Source: Chara braunii (Eukaryota; Streptophyta; Charophyceae; Charales; Characeae). From it: DNA of 40,098 nucleotides. The position numbers were made by a program, and so were the translations under genes. Numbering within the stretch: position 1 is the first letter of the stretch; each line of letters starts with the position of its first letter. The stretch spans positions 893,446-933,543 of the forward strand of contig BFEA01000055.1 of the NCBI GenBank assembly GCA_003427395.1, given 5' to 3'. Below, in pieces: positions 1 through 10,742 of the stretch. Below the pieces are notes generated by a model. That model was given only the letters and a program-made list of their open reading frames with translations, was not told the DNA's origin and did no database searches.

Positions 1-587
1 CACATTAACCAATCCCAATGCCCACCCCCCAACCCCTACCGGGCCAAGACAAACTCGGGAAACGGCCCGCTATGACCACATACGTGGGCCCTAAATTTGA
101 GTACGCGCGCATACGTATGCACGTATGCAGAGCCCGCGTACGTGTACGCCGTGCTACCCAGATATGTAATTGTTTTCTTAAGTTGATCAGTGGTCATCCA
201 TCCCCTCTTTTCCAGATCCCAAATGTCTTTGACCCGTATTACCTTTTTTTTCGCTAACTGTGACCAGAGAGGAGTAGAGCTATTGTACACACAACCATTA
301 ATATCGGTTATCCATCAATTCCCGAATAAGGGTTGCCTCAAGATTTCTTCAAAGCATGTAGGCAAAGGTCTATTTGGTAGGGGCAGCTTCCGCTACGTTT
401 TCAATAGGGACACTCATAAGTTATCAACAAGAAGATCAACACGAGTTGCACCTCTCTCTCCCTCTAACTTTGAGTGTGTGCAAGACCGGAGGATGTTCCA
501 AAATTTGTTCTCTACCCAAGTGAGGGGATGCACCTCTGATGGTGTAGTAGGCCCTAGTCTCCTTATTTGTTATAGAGCCATAGGTTA
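1..587. other. Left edge, no gene recognised
   Basis: The first 180 bases are rich in TACG/GTAC/GCGC alternations (about 88-155) and contain nothing coding that I can support. From about 300 to 587 the minus strand can be read as a continuation of the LINE downstream of its connection region, but stops and shifts make it unassignable. The plus-strand open frame at 190-591 lies antisense to that continuation and has no recognisable motif, so I treat it as fortuitous. Confidence 0.5.
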
Positions 588-1097
588 CTAGGGCTTGTCA
601 ATGCCTAAAATGAGATATATCATCCATTGTAAAGATAAGGCTTGACATTGCACGGTTGGGTCCAAAATTCCTAAACCTCGCCTAATCTTTGGTTGAATGA
701 GAGTGGACCATGCCACTCTCGGAATAACTCTCTCTTGTTCATGATTCCCTCTCCAAAGGAAGGTCGACACCTGTTTGTGAAGATGTTTGATTCGTGGTTT
801 ACCAATTGCCCAAAGTTTTGATTAATACCACATTGAAGCCAAAACCACACTATTTATGACTAGTGATCTACCAAAAAGTGAGGTGTGCTGATTTTTCCAT
901 TGAATCATTTTGTCTATGGCAGACTTAAAGACCCACTCATCATTGGAGACAGGTTTACCAAAAGCAGAAAGAGATACTCTCAGTACCCTCAGTGGAGCCT
1001 CTAGAGGCAACCATTGTATCCTGGGGGATTCAGGTGGACGATCACCCTTAGAGTGGATCCACCATCCTTGAGTTTTGCTTCCCCAATTGACTACCAT
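588..1097 (-). pseudogene. LINE A RT thumb/connection region (decayed)
   Basis: Two segments in order carry the conserved tail of LINE reverse transcriptases. At 1097-822 the reading includes SLFGRSLVINSVVLASMWY, matching the usual 'L.GR..vi.s.ila...' block. At 770-588 it includes STFLWRG followed by RVAWSTLIQPK and GLGILDP, the standard 'FLW.G......v.W..l..PK..GGLgi' block. Stops and a shift between about 770 and 822 break the frame. No catalytic residues are expected here. It continues the RT fragment at 1179-1510 on the same strand. Confidence 0.8.
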
Positions 1098-1510
1098 GTT
1101 TGAAACTGCAAAAAAAAATTCTAGTAATTTTTTAATTTATTCTATGTTTGCCGCTGAGGCCTCCATTATGACAGTTAAATCATCTGCAAACATAGAGGCT
1201 ATAGGTATCGCCTCCTCATGTATCCTGCAACTTCGATCATTTCATTAATCAAAAGGATATTATCTTGTATTTGCCGACCATTTATAAAACTCGTTTGAAA
1301 GGGGTGGATTATATCAGCCATTACATAGATCATACAATTTGCAAAAGTTTTTGATAGCAATTTATAAACCACTGTTAAGAAGGTTATTGGTCTGTAGTTC
1401 CTAATGTTTGATCCTTTATTTTGTACAGTAAGGTAAGAATTCCTTGATTCACTATTTCTCCCATCTCGCCTGACTCTCAAACCTTCTGAAAAAACTACAT
1501 TAAGTCTGCT
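1098..1510 (-). pseudogene. LINE A RT fingers and FADD, with the middle palm deleted
   Basis: The minus-strand frame reads NYRPITFLTVVYKLLSKTF and then QTSFINGRQIQDNILLINEM, the N-terminal fingers motifs of LINE reverse transcriptases. Only a few residues later (about 1200) the frame jumps to MFADDLTVIM, the catalytic YxDD-type box, whose FADD codons are at 1179-1190. In LINE RTs these blocks are normally separated by well over 100 residues carrying the first catalytic aspartate (the 'K.aYD.v' box) and the 'G..QG.pLsP' box. Both are missing here, so an internal deletion removed half the catalytic site. An in-frame TAA follows the FADD segment. The 5' border at 1511 is the PLE target site. Confidence 0.85.
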
Positions 1511-1518
1511 GAAAGAAT
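1511..1518. repeat. Target-site duplication of the PLE, left copy
   Basis: GAAAGAAT lies immediately before the left terminal repeat of the PLE and recurs at 7368-7375 immediately after the right repeat. Fusing the LINE sequences across one copy restores a continuous minus-strand reading (HILSADLM), which supports this as the true insertion site. Confidence 0.85.
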
Positions 1519-2199
1519 CGTTTTATCGAAGTCGACAGAGCTTCACAAGATCATCAAGTGAGAATAGCACAAACCAACCAAGTCAAATACAACATCCAAA
1601 AACATGCACGACTGACACGCATCCAAGAAGGAGGAAGAAGGAAAGTAAGATATGGACAAAAAGTCTAGTCGAAAGTCCCGAATACGACGTTTCCAAAAAA
1701 TAAACATGAAGCATCGAAACTGTCGGACGCAAGCATCCAGATGGCAGAACGACCCGGTCGGTTTCGGCTGGCAGCCAAACCAACGCTCATCGGGGGTCTT
1801 GTATGTCGGTAACGGGCATGACTATAGGCTCCCATATATACGAATCCTATGCTAAACCTAAACTAGTAAAGATCTAGGAAATAATACTCTAGAATGCTCG
1901 CATCTCATCAACCGGTCAGACCGAAGACACCAGAAAAAACTTCCGACCAAGGTTCAAACGCTTTCACATTCTTCAAAAAGTAACGTGATCGAGCCTACAC
2001 AACTATTTTCCGTACTGTTAAAAAACATGAACCTACTACTCACATACCGTTCGCGGGTTAAGAAACCCGACAACCAATTGCTGCACAGTAAAAACAAAAC
2101 AAAACAAGTTCACTCGTTTGAATCCCACAACTACATACTATACTTCAAGGTAATACATCCTCTTACGTTACACCAATCGTTCACGGGTTCGAATCCCCG
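1519..2199 (-). repeat. PLE terminal direct repeat (pseudo-LTR), left copy
   Basis: Starting at GTCGACAGAGCTTCACAAG (1531), about 680 bases match 6681-7367 in the same orientation, with scattered substitutions and small indels. Both copies end near a GTTCGAATCC motif (2188-2197 and 7355-7364). Relative to the coding strand this is the 3' repeat. It contains a hammerhead-like core at 1751-1793. The divergence between copies means the insertion is not recent, or that the copies were not identical when inserted, which is possible for PLEs. Confidence 0.9.
1751..1793 (-). ncRNA. Hammerhead ribozyme core, degenerate copy in the left pseudo-LTR
   Basis: Minus-strand order is CCGATGA (1793-1787; consensus CTGATGA, so U4 is changed to C), a stem II arm GTTGG, a loop, arm CCAGC, then GAAA (1765-1762), a three-pair stem III ACC/GGT and cleavage triplet GTC (1753-1751). 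Stem II still pairs through a G-U where the other copy has A-U. The U4 change should abolish or strongly reduce self-cleavage. PLE terminal repeats are known carriers of hammerheads. I could not find a convincing stem I, which limits confidence. Confidence 0.6.
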
Positions 2200-2320
2200 C
2201 CTCTTCATCAAGTGAAATAAAAAAAACAAAAATAACAAGAATTTTTTTTTTTTTTAAATAGACAAGTAATCCTAAAAGATGGGGAAAAAACGGGGCATTA
2301 CCCCAACACCGACCACCACC
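2200..2320. other. PLE spacer between RT stop and terminal repeat
   Basis: This short A/T-rich stretch, with a T run at 2243-2255, separates the RT stop codon from the terminal repeat. No second endonuclease domain fits here, which is part of the evidence that the GIY-YIG domain is N-terminal in this element. Confidence 0.6.
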
Positions 2321-3860
2321 TCATTTTGACCCCTTCTTCCAACCCGTCAACATTGAGACCCAATGATCCCACATCCCCCCAAACTTCCTCGAAAAGTTGA
2401 CCAACGCGTTATCAAAACACTCATCCGGATACGATCGCCGCCACAATTCAGTCTTTAACGTGAATAAGAATGAAAATTTTGTACCAGGTAACGTAGAAAA
2501 ACATTTAGCGCGATGAAGAAAGGAGCTAATCACCGCAATCTTTTGTTACTTACATGAATAAAAGCAGTAGTTTTGGATGCTCTGGAAAACCAACCTGTCG
2601 TTAACATCCCCTCGCTGATTCTTATGACAAGGCATGCACATCAAACCAGCCGACTGGTTAAAGATTTTTAGCACACAGCCCAAGTAGTCCCAACAATTAC
2701 CCTCGCTAGTTTTATCCAACTTCAGGTTTTTATCATAGCAGTTCTCGAACAACTGCAAAATACTCTTCGCTTTGTCTGGGGACTGTTCTTTCTTCATCGC
2801 AACAAAAATTGATACGTCATCCACAAGTCGAAACCCACGTACCAACATCTGATTAGTGCCAAGAGAGGACAGAAACAGAAATTCATTGTAGGCACATAGA
2901 AGACAAGCCAACGCAGGACTTGAGGACTTCCATCGGGATTCCAACCTTCTGTTGTAACACCCTCCCGGCTTTCCTGACATACGTATGTTCCAACTCAAAA
3001 TGAACAAAGGCCGCTGTGAGACTGAAGTCAACAAGGCACCAAGCTTTTTCACTCTTCCCTCTGACCATCTTAACTTCCTTGCCTCTACTCTAAACAGAAA
3101 CACCAATCATACTCTTGTCCTTCCAAAAATTAATCACCCAGTCCACCTCAATGAGAATTGAGCGATGAGGGAGATTAGAAAACATCTTCTACACATCATA
3201 GGATACACCAACTAGTACTTCATCCTTTTTAACAGTCTTGTTAATCCTGACCACCTCGTCCACCAAGTCCTCCACACATCGTAGATTAAAATTAGACCGC
3301 TTGGATAAATTCCACAACATGCAATTAACCACCTTCGACGTTACTTTCCCACCACCTGCAGAACACTCCGGAAAATAAGGACAGATTGGTCGCCATTGAC
3401 TAGTATCTTTATGCTTAGGTAAACAGTAACCACTGCCAAACTCACCATTGTGTCTCCACTTTCTGACATTCCCCAAACCCATCAGTTGGTACACGTCAGC
3501 CATTTCCTTACAAACACAGTCAACCGCAGTATCCTCGATTACCACAAAAGCGGGATTCTCCAAACACAGCTTCTTCAACCCCATTTGATAAACAATCGGA
3601 TAACATGCATAGGTATCCCCCATATTGTGATCCAAGGGGCTACACACCAGTCCTTGCAACTGTCGTTTTAAACCAGCCACATCATCAATGTCACAGTGAA
3701 CCTCATGCTTGCTACAGGCCGTTAGGATTAGACAGGAAGGCAAATCTGTGAAAATAGTGGACCCATGATCTAAACAAGGTAATCTCAAAAAAGAAAAAAA
3801 AACAGTGACAATTTTATCCTTCAAAACAGAACACGATCGTACCCATGAAGGCCTCAAGAT
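2321..3860 (-). pseudogene. PLE reverse transcriptase (frameshifted)
   Basis: RT of the Penelope class, which would copy element RNA at a nicked target. In minus-strand order: QWRPICPYFP near 3390, VGVSYDV then MFSNLPH near 3195-3170 (the catalytic D box, PLE form), HTYVRKAGRVLQQKVGIPM near 2940-2985, SSSPALACLLCAYNEF (2926-2879) and GFRLVDDVSIFVA with LVDD at 2816-2827 (second catalytic pair). Then comes an FENC..LKLDKT..WDYLGC block (about 2745-2680) and a C-terminal thumb segment with HRAKCFST...FDNAL ending at 2321. The frame changes at least three times (about 3190-3110, 2940 and 2540), so no full-length protein can be made. The Asp residues are retained. The preceding GIY-YIG frame lies on the same strand. 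Confidence 0.85.
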
Positions 3861-4052
3861 GTTCTTGCCATTCTTAACCCATTAAGGAAAATCATCGAAC
3901 TCTGAAAATCTAAAGGCAACATGACCCTCCTTCTGTGGGAAGTTTGAATGTATCAACACACATCCACACTCATTAGCTGTTACTCTGGCAACTTTCCGGA
4001 AGTTGTGCAGTTCATCACCAACCGTTCGGTTACGACACTAAACTATCCTCAT

Positions 4053-5219
4053 TTATTTGACAATGACCTCCTTCCAAACTAGACAAATATCCAAAGACCA
4101 AACAAGTCGTGCACATATCTTACAAACCCTCACCTTGCTAACCACCTCTGACACCTCATCATACACCAGTTTCACAACCAATCGCTCTGTTACTTGGACA
4201 TGGTATTGACAGGATATAGTGCGAGACAAAATTTGTCTAAGTCTGCACCTAGTCCGTTTTTCACTGAAAGCACGAACCGCGGTGAATGCTAGTACAAGCG
4301 AATCAAACGACCAAAGTCGTAAACGCAGTCGCGAAGGTGGGTTACTCAACAATTCACTCAAAAGGGGCTTCAGAGCGAACGACTTGCTAAAAAATGGAAC
4401 AACCGACTCAAAAGTCAGCACGACTCCACTCTTAATCCAGCCCCGTGAATGACGAAATAAACGGCACCTATATTCACAAGATACCAACGATCCACCATAG
4501 GCTCGTTTTAACACTTTCCACTTGTCCACACACACTGTGCCACCATAAAAAACAACTACACAACGAAGGATGCTAGAGACACGACACTTCTCAATAATAG
4601 AAAACAAACTATTACTGCGGATTCCAACAGAGGAGCCGAAAGTAATCAACGAGCAATTCCTAGAACAGGAAACGGATCCTACATGTCCTTTATGTCTGGC
4701 CTTCCACAATCTCTCACGCAATCCAGGGCGCTGACAACGAGTATGTTTCCTCTTATCTCGGATACTAAGGGAAGGAGAGAACAACCGAATAAAAAACTTT
4801 TCACACGAATCACGGTCCTTATCGGAATACAAACAAGAAGGGATAGGGAAATAGCAGTGAACGCCACATCTTCGCAACAAACAGTACAAACACTCATTTC
4901 TTCTTCCTTTCTCGATTAGCTCGATGCCACACGCATGGTAGACGTGCTCACTCCAATGGACATGCAAGTTTCTCGACGTACTGCCCACATATATATGACC
5001 GTGTCAAGGAGATACTAACACATACACGACCGATCCGTGGTAATCGTAATCAACACCACTTCGTAGCAACACCTTTGCACAATAAACTAAAAACTTACTA
5101 CCCCATGCAATCTGTCCCAAGTTGATTAGCAATAAAATAAGTAAACTCGCAAACTCATTCAACAACTTCGACCCCACGAAAATCGTAGACCGTGATCGCA
5201 ACAAAGAAAGGAGCCGCAA
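4053..5219 (-). pseudogene. PLE GIY-YIG endonuclease region, in-frame stop
   Basis: The GIY half appears as GSVVYVLVSP (ending near 5007). The next codon is an in-frame TGA (5006-5004), then HGHIYVGSTSR gives the YIG half, followed by HVHWSEH, the conserved Arg/Glu region of the family. The spacing between the halves is as expected once the stop is ignored. Downstream are paired cysteines and a EKFFIRLFSPSL block, which looks like the continuation of the same domain. The remainder (to 4053) is basic and unassigned and leads toward the RT. In the permuted PLE clade this domain nicks target DNA. A usual arginine in the 'SR.L..RW.EH' helix reads His here (HVHW), another sign of decay. Confidence 0.75.
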
Positions 5220-5341
5220 AAATTCCCAAGCATACGCCGCATTCAGGGATAAAACTACGAAGTGCCGGAATCAGCATGTTCCTCCGCATTGTCATCGTTG
5301 ACACCCTCAACATTACCGGATACCTCGTGGATAACAACTCC

Positions 5342-6636
5342 TCACTTCACACCTTCAGCGCTCCCAAACGCAGCAGCGACCCGTTTCAGCGCGATCTCCT
5401 CCCTACTGATTTCAAGATTGACGTACTTCAAACTCTCCTCTTCACATATCACCATCATCTCATCCTTCTTCTTTTGCTTCAAAAGCTTCAGCTGCTCCGA
5501 TATGAAAGTGTCACGATCAACAACATCCTTACCTTTCGAGCGCGGCATAAATGAACACTTACCCTTACCGGTCGTGGTAGCAGCCGCCCCATCTAATCTC
5601 GTTTTCAGATTCGATGGGAGTGGTGTCCTCCTGTCCTTTCCAAGTCGTGTCATTTCCTCCTTCAGTCTCTCAAACTCAAGTTCCGCAGCTCGACGTCCCC
5701 CCATTTCACGTGAGCGCCACTCCTTCAACAATTCGATCTCACGATTTTGATGCTCACACTCCGCATCCAAATCCCGCTTCTTATGATTGTCGATAGTCAG
5801 CCAGCGCACAGCAGTAACACGTGATCGTGTTCTATTGCCGATCGCGGAGGAAGGAGTAACAGCAACACAACCCTTTTTGTTGCTAGGGCGAAGCGCCTCA
5901 GTCTTCCATTGCTCAACAGAGATCAAGGCTTTTTCATTAGCTTTCTTGAGGATAGCTATATCTTGCTCCATAGAAGCAAATAGAAGTTCGACACTCGTGT
6001 GCTTAGCTTCCTGTTCCTTCTGAAAAAGTTCCAGTTCACTCTCTGAAGTCGATGCCACAACCAGGGGAGTCTGTGCCCTCGACAAACGTTCAGATTCTAA
6101 TCTCAATTTCCTTACTTCATCACTCTGACCATTGTTCACCGTCTTGCTTTCAAGTAACTCACAAACAGGTTTTAACCACTCGGCAATATTCACATTGATC
6201 TTCGAATGAAGTTCTTCTCTCTCAACCTTCTCACTTTATCTGCGCTCCTCATCCTCCTCCTCCTTCCTAACTTTCTCTTCTTCATCTTTTTGAACTTTCT
6301 CACGTTCCAACTCGGCGTCACGAAAGGCCTTCAACTCGACCACCGTAGATTCCAACGTCTCAACGCGAGGTTTCAGACCACCACCGTACCCGTAGCCTCC
6401 ACCATAGTTATTAACCGCAGGATAGGATAGGTGACAGGTGCATTACTCTGAGCTGGAACGATTGCAGTATTAGCGTTCCCGTTGGACAACGACGGATTCA
6501 CTAGACGACGATCCGACAAAGGACAAAACCTAGATAAGGGACCGGACTGCCCATAGTTATAGCATGAACGGACAATCGACGCAGACAAAGCAAAGTTAGA
6601 CACCATACTACTACGACGACGCTGACGCAAAGCCAC
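5342..6636 (-). pseudogene. PLE zinc-knuckle/coiled-coil protein (Gag-like), broken
   Basis: The N-terminal part contains CYNYGQSGPLSRFC, a CCHC zinc knuckle in which the second Cys is Tyr and the His is Pro. A Gly/Tyr-rich YGYGGG linker follows near 6395. A highly charged Glu/Lys/Arg helix then runs into IAEWLKPVCELLE (6193 onward) and another long heptad-rich helix to 5342. The frame shifts near 6375-6400 and has a TAA near 6235. The C-terminal 283 codons (6193-5342) are open. I infer an RNA-binding, self-associating Gag-like role by analogy. Similar predicted proteins, as I recall, are common in Chara braunii. Confidence 0.7.
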
Positions 6637-6680
6637 ACACGCATAGTATAACTTCTATGGTGGTTACCTTGTAAATAGAA

Positions 6681-7367
6681 GTTTATTGAAGTCGACAGAG
6701 CTTCACAAGATCATCAAGTGAGAATAGCACAAACCCACCAAGTAAAATATGACATCCAGAAACATGCACGACTAACACGCACCCAAGAAGGATGAAGAAA
6801 GAAAGTAAGATATGGACAAAAAGTCAAGTCGAAAGTCCCAAATATGACGTTTCCAAAAAATAAACATGAAGCATCGAAACTGTCGGACGTAAGCATCTGG
6901 ATGGCAGAACGACCCGACCGGTTTCGGTTGGCTGCCAGACCAACACTCATCAGGGATCTTGTATGTCAGTAACGAGCATGACTATAGACTCGGAGTCCCA
7001 TATATACGAATCCTATGGTAAACCTAAACTAGTAAAGATCTAAAAAAAAATACTCTAGAATGCTCGCATCTCCTCAACCAGTTAGACCGAAGACACCAGA
7101 AAAAACTTCCAACCAGGGTTCAAACGCTTTCACACTCTCCAAAAAGTAACGTGATCGAGCCCACACAATTACTTTCCGTATTGTTGAAAAAACATAAAAC
7201 TACTACTCACATACCGTTCGTGGGTTTGAAAAAAAATGACAACCAATTACTGCACAATAAAAACAGAACAAAATAAGTTCACGTATTCGAATCCCACAAC
7301 TACATACCGTACTTCAAGTCAATACATCCTCCTACATTGCACCAATCGTTCACGGGTTCGAATCCTC
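6681..7367 (-). repeat. PLE terminal direct repeat (pseudo-LTR), right copy
   Basis: Same-orientation partner of 1519-2199, offset by about 5160 bases. It is the 5' repeat relative to the coding strand and is followed at once by the second target-site copy (7368-7375). It retains the better hammerhead core (6911-6953). Confidence 0.9.
6911..6953 (-). ncRNA. Hammerhead ribozyme core in the right pseudo-LTR
   Basis: Minus-strand order: CTGATGA (6953-6947), a stem II formed by GTTGG and CCAAC with an 8-base loop, GAAA (6925-6922), a three-pair stem III ACC/GGT with a 5-base loop, and the permitted cleavage triplet GTC (6913-6911). All invariant core bases are present. It lies on the coding strand of the PLE, as expected from work describing hammerheads in PLE terminal repeats. 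Stem I is not obvious in the immediate flanks, so activity is uncertain. Confidence 0.7.
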
Positions 7368-7375
7368 GAAAGAAT
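7368..7375. repeat. Target-site duplication of the PLE, right copy
   Basis: GAAAGAAT, identical to 1511-1518, abuts the right end of the PLE. Confidence 0.85.
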
Positions 7376-7744
7376 ATGCCACATGGCTTCCCAAAATTCC
7401 TTGTGAAGACCATCCACCCCCGGGGTCTTGTCCTCCTCCATTTGTATTAGTACTGTTCAAATTTCATCTTTAGTTAGTGGTCTCTCTAAGAACTCACATT
7501 GTTCATTAATGATAAACTGGAATAATTGTTCAAAGAAAAAATGAATAGCTTGGTCATCCTCCTGAGTCCGAGTAGGATCTTTAGATGATTGGAATAATTT
7601 TTTTAAATAGTCATATGCTACTTTCAAACTCGCTGCTGAAGATGCAGGCACCGAGGGATCCAGGGAAGCCTCGTGATCAAATAAACTTTCGATAGAAGAG
7701 TGTTTGGCTCGTGACCGGGCCATTGCAAAGAAGGATGTATCCAT
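7376..7744 (-). pseudogene. LINE A region before the RT fingers
   Basis: The frame reads SFFAMARSRAKHSSIE and later FLERPLTKDEI, an in-frame TGA, then MEEDKTPGVDGLHKEFWEA. The 'LT.dEi...l..m...K.PG.DG...eF' string is the standard block at the start of LINE reverse transcriptases. The PLE interrupts right after HILS. The reading continues on the other side at 1510. Confidence 0.85.
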
Positions 7745-8045
7745 GTGTCCTTCAGAAAGAAAAGTTTGACAACTTGCCTCTGATTAATTGCCCTTGCCAA
7801 CGATGTTGCGCAAACGACAAAAACTGATTTCTGAGTTATTGGATGTTGATAGTTTGGGAAAACTCATTTAGTTGTTCCTGAGATTCATAATTTAGGATTT
7901 TTTCTTGAATATGCATTTTTTATAAGTATTTATTCTTCGCTTGTAATTTTCAATACTCGTTACATTTTTTTGTAAGGAAAACCAAACCATTATTAAACCA
8001 AGAGATGTAGGAATCTTGTTTCTCTCTCGTCGAGTGTCAATATTC

Positions 8046-8978
8046 TCATACATCGGCTAAGTATTTTCTGAACTGATTATGTGATAACAGAGATGCGTTC
8101 AATTTATAGAATCCCCTCCCTTGATCCAGTTTCTTTCTGAATGATAGGAGAACTGCATACATTTTGTGATCAGCCCCTGTCCATGGACTTTGCAGAAAAA
8201 TTGTTTCCCCAATGAGCGTTTTATTTAGATCTTTAAACATAAGAATTAACTTTATTCTAGATGTAGATTGAAAACGATTACCTTGATTACGTATACATGT
8301 GAATAATCTTTCTCGAGGAAAAATTCTTCGATAAGAGTCAAACAGACGTTCATTCTTACACAAGGTATGCATAATATTTTCATCCTCTTTTATATAAGGA
8401 GGACATGGAAAAAGAATCTTTCAGCGATCCAGCCATTTATCCGGGACAACATTGGAATCTCATGCCATAACTAGAGGGATCCCATCCGAAATCTCATTCC
8501 CAATGTCCTGAAAGAACATGACTCTATCTTCTATATCGTTAGGACCATATACATTAATCACACATATAACCTTTTATTCGATCTTTAAGATAGCAGAAAT
8601 CCAGCGGGTCTGCTCTTTATCTGCTACTCACTGAATAACTTATGCCCTAGAATCAGGTGGTACCAAAATCGCTACTCTAGCTGTGCTACTTCTTGGAGTC
8701 GGAGCACTGAGCTTATTGAACGGCCACACAACATTATGGGTCTGGATGTGAATGGGGAAGTTAGTCATATGTGTTTCCTGTATGCATATAATGTCAGGCC
8801 ATGATCGACCCCCCACACCTTTCAATTTTTTCAGTATAGCATTTATTTTTTCAGCATCTGCCGTGACTAACTCATTTACGTTCAGTGATTGGAGGTCTAG
8901 GTCTGTTGTTTTTGTTGCGCGATACCAAGATGGATTCTTACCATAATAAGCTTGTATTGCTTCCATTTTAACCAGCAC
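8046..8978 (-). pseudogene. LINE A APE-type endonuclease domain
   Basis: The APE signatures occur in order. SLNVNEL is followed by DIICIQETHM, where the ICIQETH box carries the metal-binding Glu. INVYGPND lies near 8550, and MAWDSNVV takes the place of the usual 'GGDfN' box. SRIKLILM replaces 'SRID', and GADHKMYAVLL matches the catalytic 'SDH' box with Ser changed to Ala. In LINEs this domain nicks the target to prime reverse transcription. Stops between about 8640 and 8380 separate the halves. The SRID and SDH changes point to an inactive copy. Confidence 0.8.
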
Positions 8979-9035
8979 TGTTATGGAAGAACCTCCTCTC
9001 CTAATATCTTTAGAGGCAGATTCGGTTACCGTTGT

Positions 9036-9720
9036 CTAATTCAACGGTAGATTATATGATACCTCTTCGAAAAATAATGCTGAGAAAGGCAAGTACATCC
9101 AAGGCAGACCACACAATATTTGCTTAATTTTAAGACTTTGTAATTCTAACAAAGTTGCATGGGAAAACCATGTCAACCCTGCCTCTTTTTGTTCTTCAAA
9201 ATGAACAAACATGTCTTTTTTTGCCATATGAAACTTGTCTCCTACTTCTGTGAGAGTTGCTTGTGGACCAGGATCATAGTGCTTTACCAAGAAAGCATGC
9301 ATGTTTTGTTTGAAGGTACGATCCCTTGCACTTTGGTATATGTTGTCCATCCCCTCAGAGTGACACCCCCGTATTGGTCTTGACCAATTGGTGAGAGACC
9401 CACCTCCCATCTACCCCCTTTTTTCCTTACCAGAATTATCAGATTGCCCTTAGGTGGATGTGGTCTAACCGCCTGACCCCTTTCCAACACATTCCTCATT
9501 TTTTGCCTTTTACCTGGGTCTTGCGTTACCGGTGTAGGGGAGGAGACCATTCTCTTGTTTTGGATTATTTTTGGACTCACCACCAGGTGGGTCCTTGCTA
9601 CAGGTGTTTGAGCACAATGGGATGACTGCGGTGGTGTAATTCCTTTTTATCCTGAGTGGACAAGTTCTATGTCTGATCCTCCCCATATTGTGTTCCCCCC
9701 ACCTGTTGTCGAGCAAGACA
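9036..9720 (-). pseudogene. LINE A segment between ORF1 and the endonuclease, unassigned
   Basis: The 124-codon open stretch 9410-9036 reads as plausible protein (AFLVKHYDPGPQATLTEVG, then LTWFSHATLLELQSLKIKQI) but matches no family I can name. It lies immediately upstream of the endonuclease on the same strand, so it is either the end of ORF1 or the start of ORF2. The stretch 9716-9510 is similar but broken. A Chara-type LINE with a spacer domain here would explain it. This is inference only. Confidence 0.45.
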
Positions 9721-9961
9721 TGTGGTTGGTGACTGTTCTTAGGTAGTTGCCTCCTGCAGGGTCATTATCTGGTCCCCCTGAGTGGCATTAGTCTCTTGAA
9801 GTTCCTGTAGTTGTTCTATCCTGTTAGTAGACCCTGCTAGGTGGTCCCTTTTATCCTCCATATTATTAGCATTGTCAATATTATTACTCATTGTTGTCTC
9901 TTGTGACAAAATTAATTATCCATTAATATCCCCATTGCTTACTTGTCACGGGGATTCCACA

Positions 9962-10659
9962 TCACTGTTTACTAGGGGGGGGGGACTGATGGGCAGCCTG
10001 ACCGTTACTGTCCACATAAATTATATTCCCCTGTGTTTCCCTTCTATTATCTCCCATGGAGGCAGGTTGTCCCTCTATCCCCGTCTCCAATGATCCTTGA
10101 GACTGCGCCGGAGCGGAAACCACGGCTGTTGTCATCTCCCCAACCTTTTCCACCTCTTTGCTTTCCTCAGGTGAAGGGGTGGATGGTTGAAACATGTTCA
10201 TTACCGCATTGAACATGCGACAACTAACTATTATCCATTTAGCACCCTTTGGGAACCCTTCAATAAGTACTCGTTTCAAGGAGGGCTGACATCTATTAAG
10301 TTGATGAATTGTACATAAGAGGCGTCTCATAACTCAGTGGTGGCTTTTCCATATTTTTCTTTACGTTGTTGAAGCAGCCATTCCGCAAGCTATATCATTT
10401 TTTGTTCTACCGTGATGAGTTCTTCCTCTCCTGAGGGGGGAGCTTCAGTCATCGGGATGTCTACAACAGACTGTTCAGAGTCGATGTCCATAGGAGCAGG
10501 CCCAAAAGCTTCACTAAAGAAGTCTTGCTGGGGGTCACCATCCCGTTGTTGGGTTTGTTGTGCTTCCAATGACTGATGTCTGCGACACTCCTCCTTTCTT
10601 ATTGACTGGGACTGTTTCTGCCCTAGGATTCCATGTTTGTTGATGATGAGGCCCTCCTC

Positions 10660-10742
<83 letters not shown>

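Larger units (their letters stand above)
1519..7367 (-). mobile_element. Penelope-like element with N-terminal GIY-YIG (permuted, Chlamys/Naiad-like)
   Basis: This is a 5.85 kb retroelement with long terminal direct repeats (1519-2199 and about 6681-7367), an 8 bp target-site duplication and coding sequence on the minus strand. Coding order, 5' to 3': zinc-knuckle and coiled-coil protein (6636-5342), GIY-YIG endonuclease (about 5219-4053), PLE-type reverse transcriptase (about 3860-2321). Canonical Penelope elements carry GIY-YIG after the RT. Here it precedes the RT, and only about 120 bases separate the RT stop from the terminal repeat. That arrangement matches the published permuted Chlamys/Naiad PLE clade. 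Both terminal repeats carry a hammerhead-like core on the coding strand, a known PLE trait. Frameshifts and in-frame stops make this copy inactive. It is nested in LINE A and so is the younger insertion. Confidence 0.85.

Noticed and set aside
190-591. 133-codon plus-strand open frame
   Set aside because: No recognisable domain; it lies antisense to the LINE A continuation and looks fortuitous.
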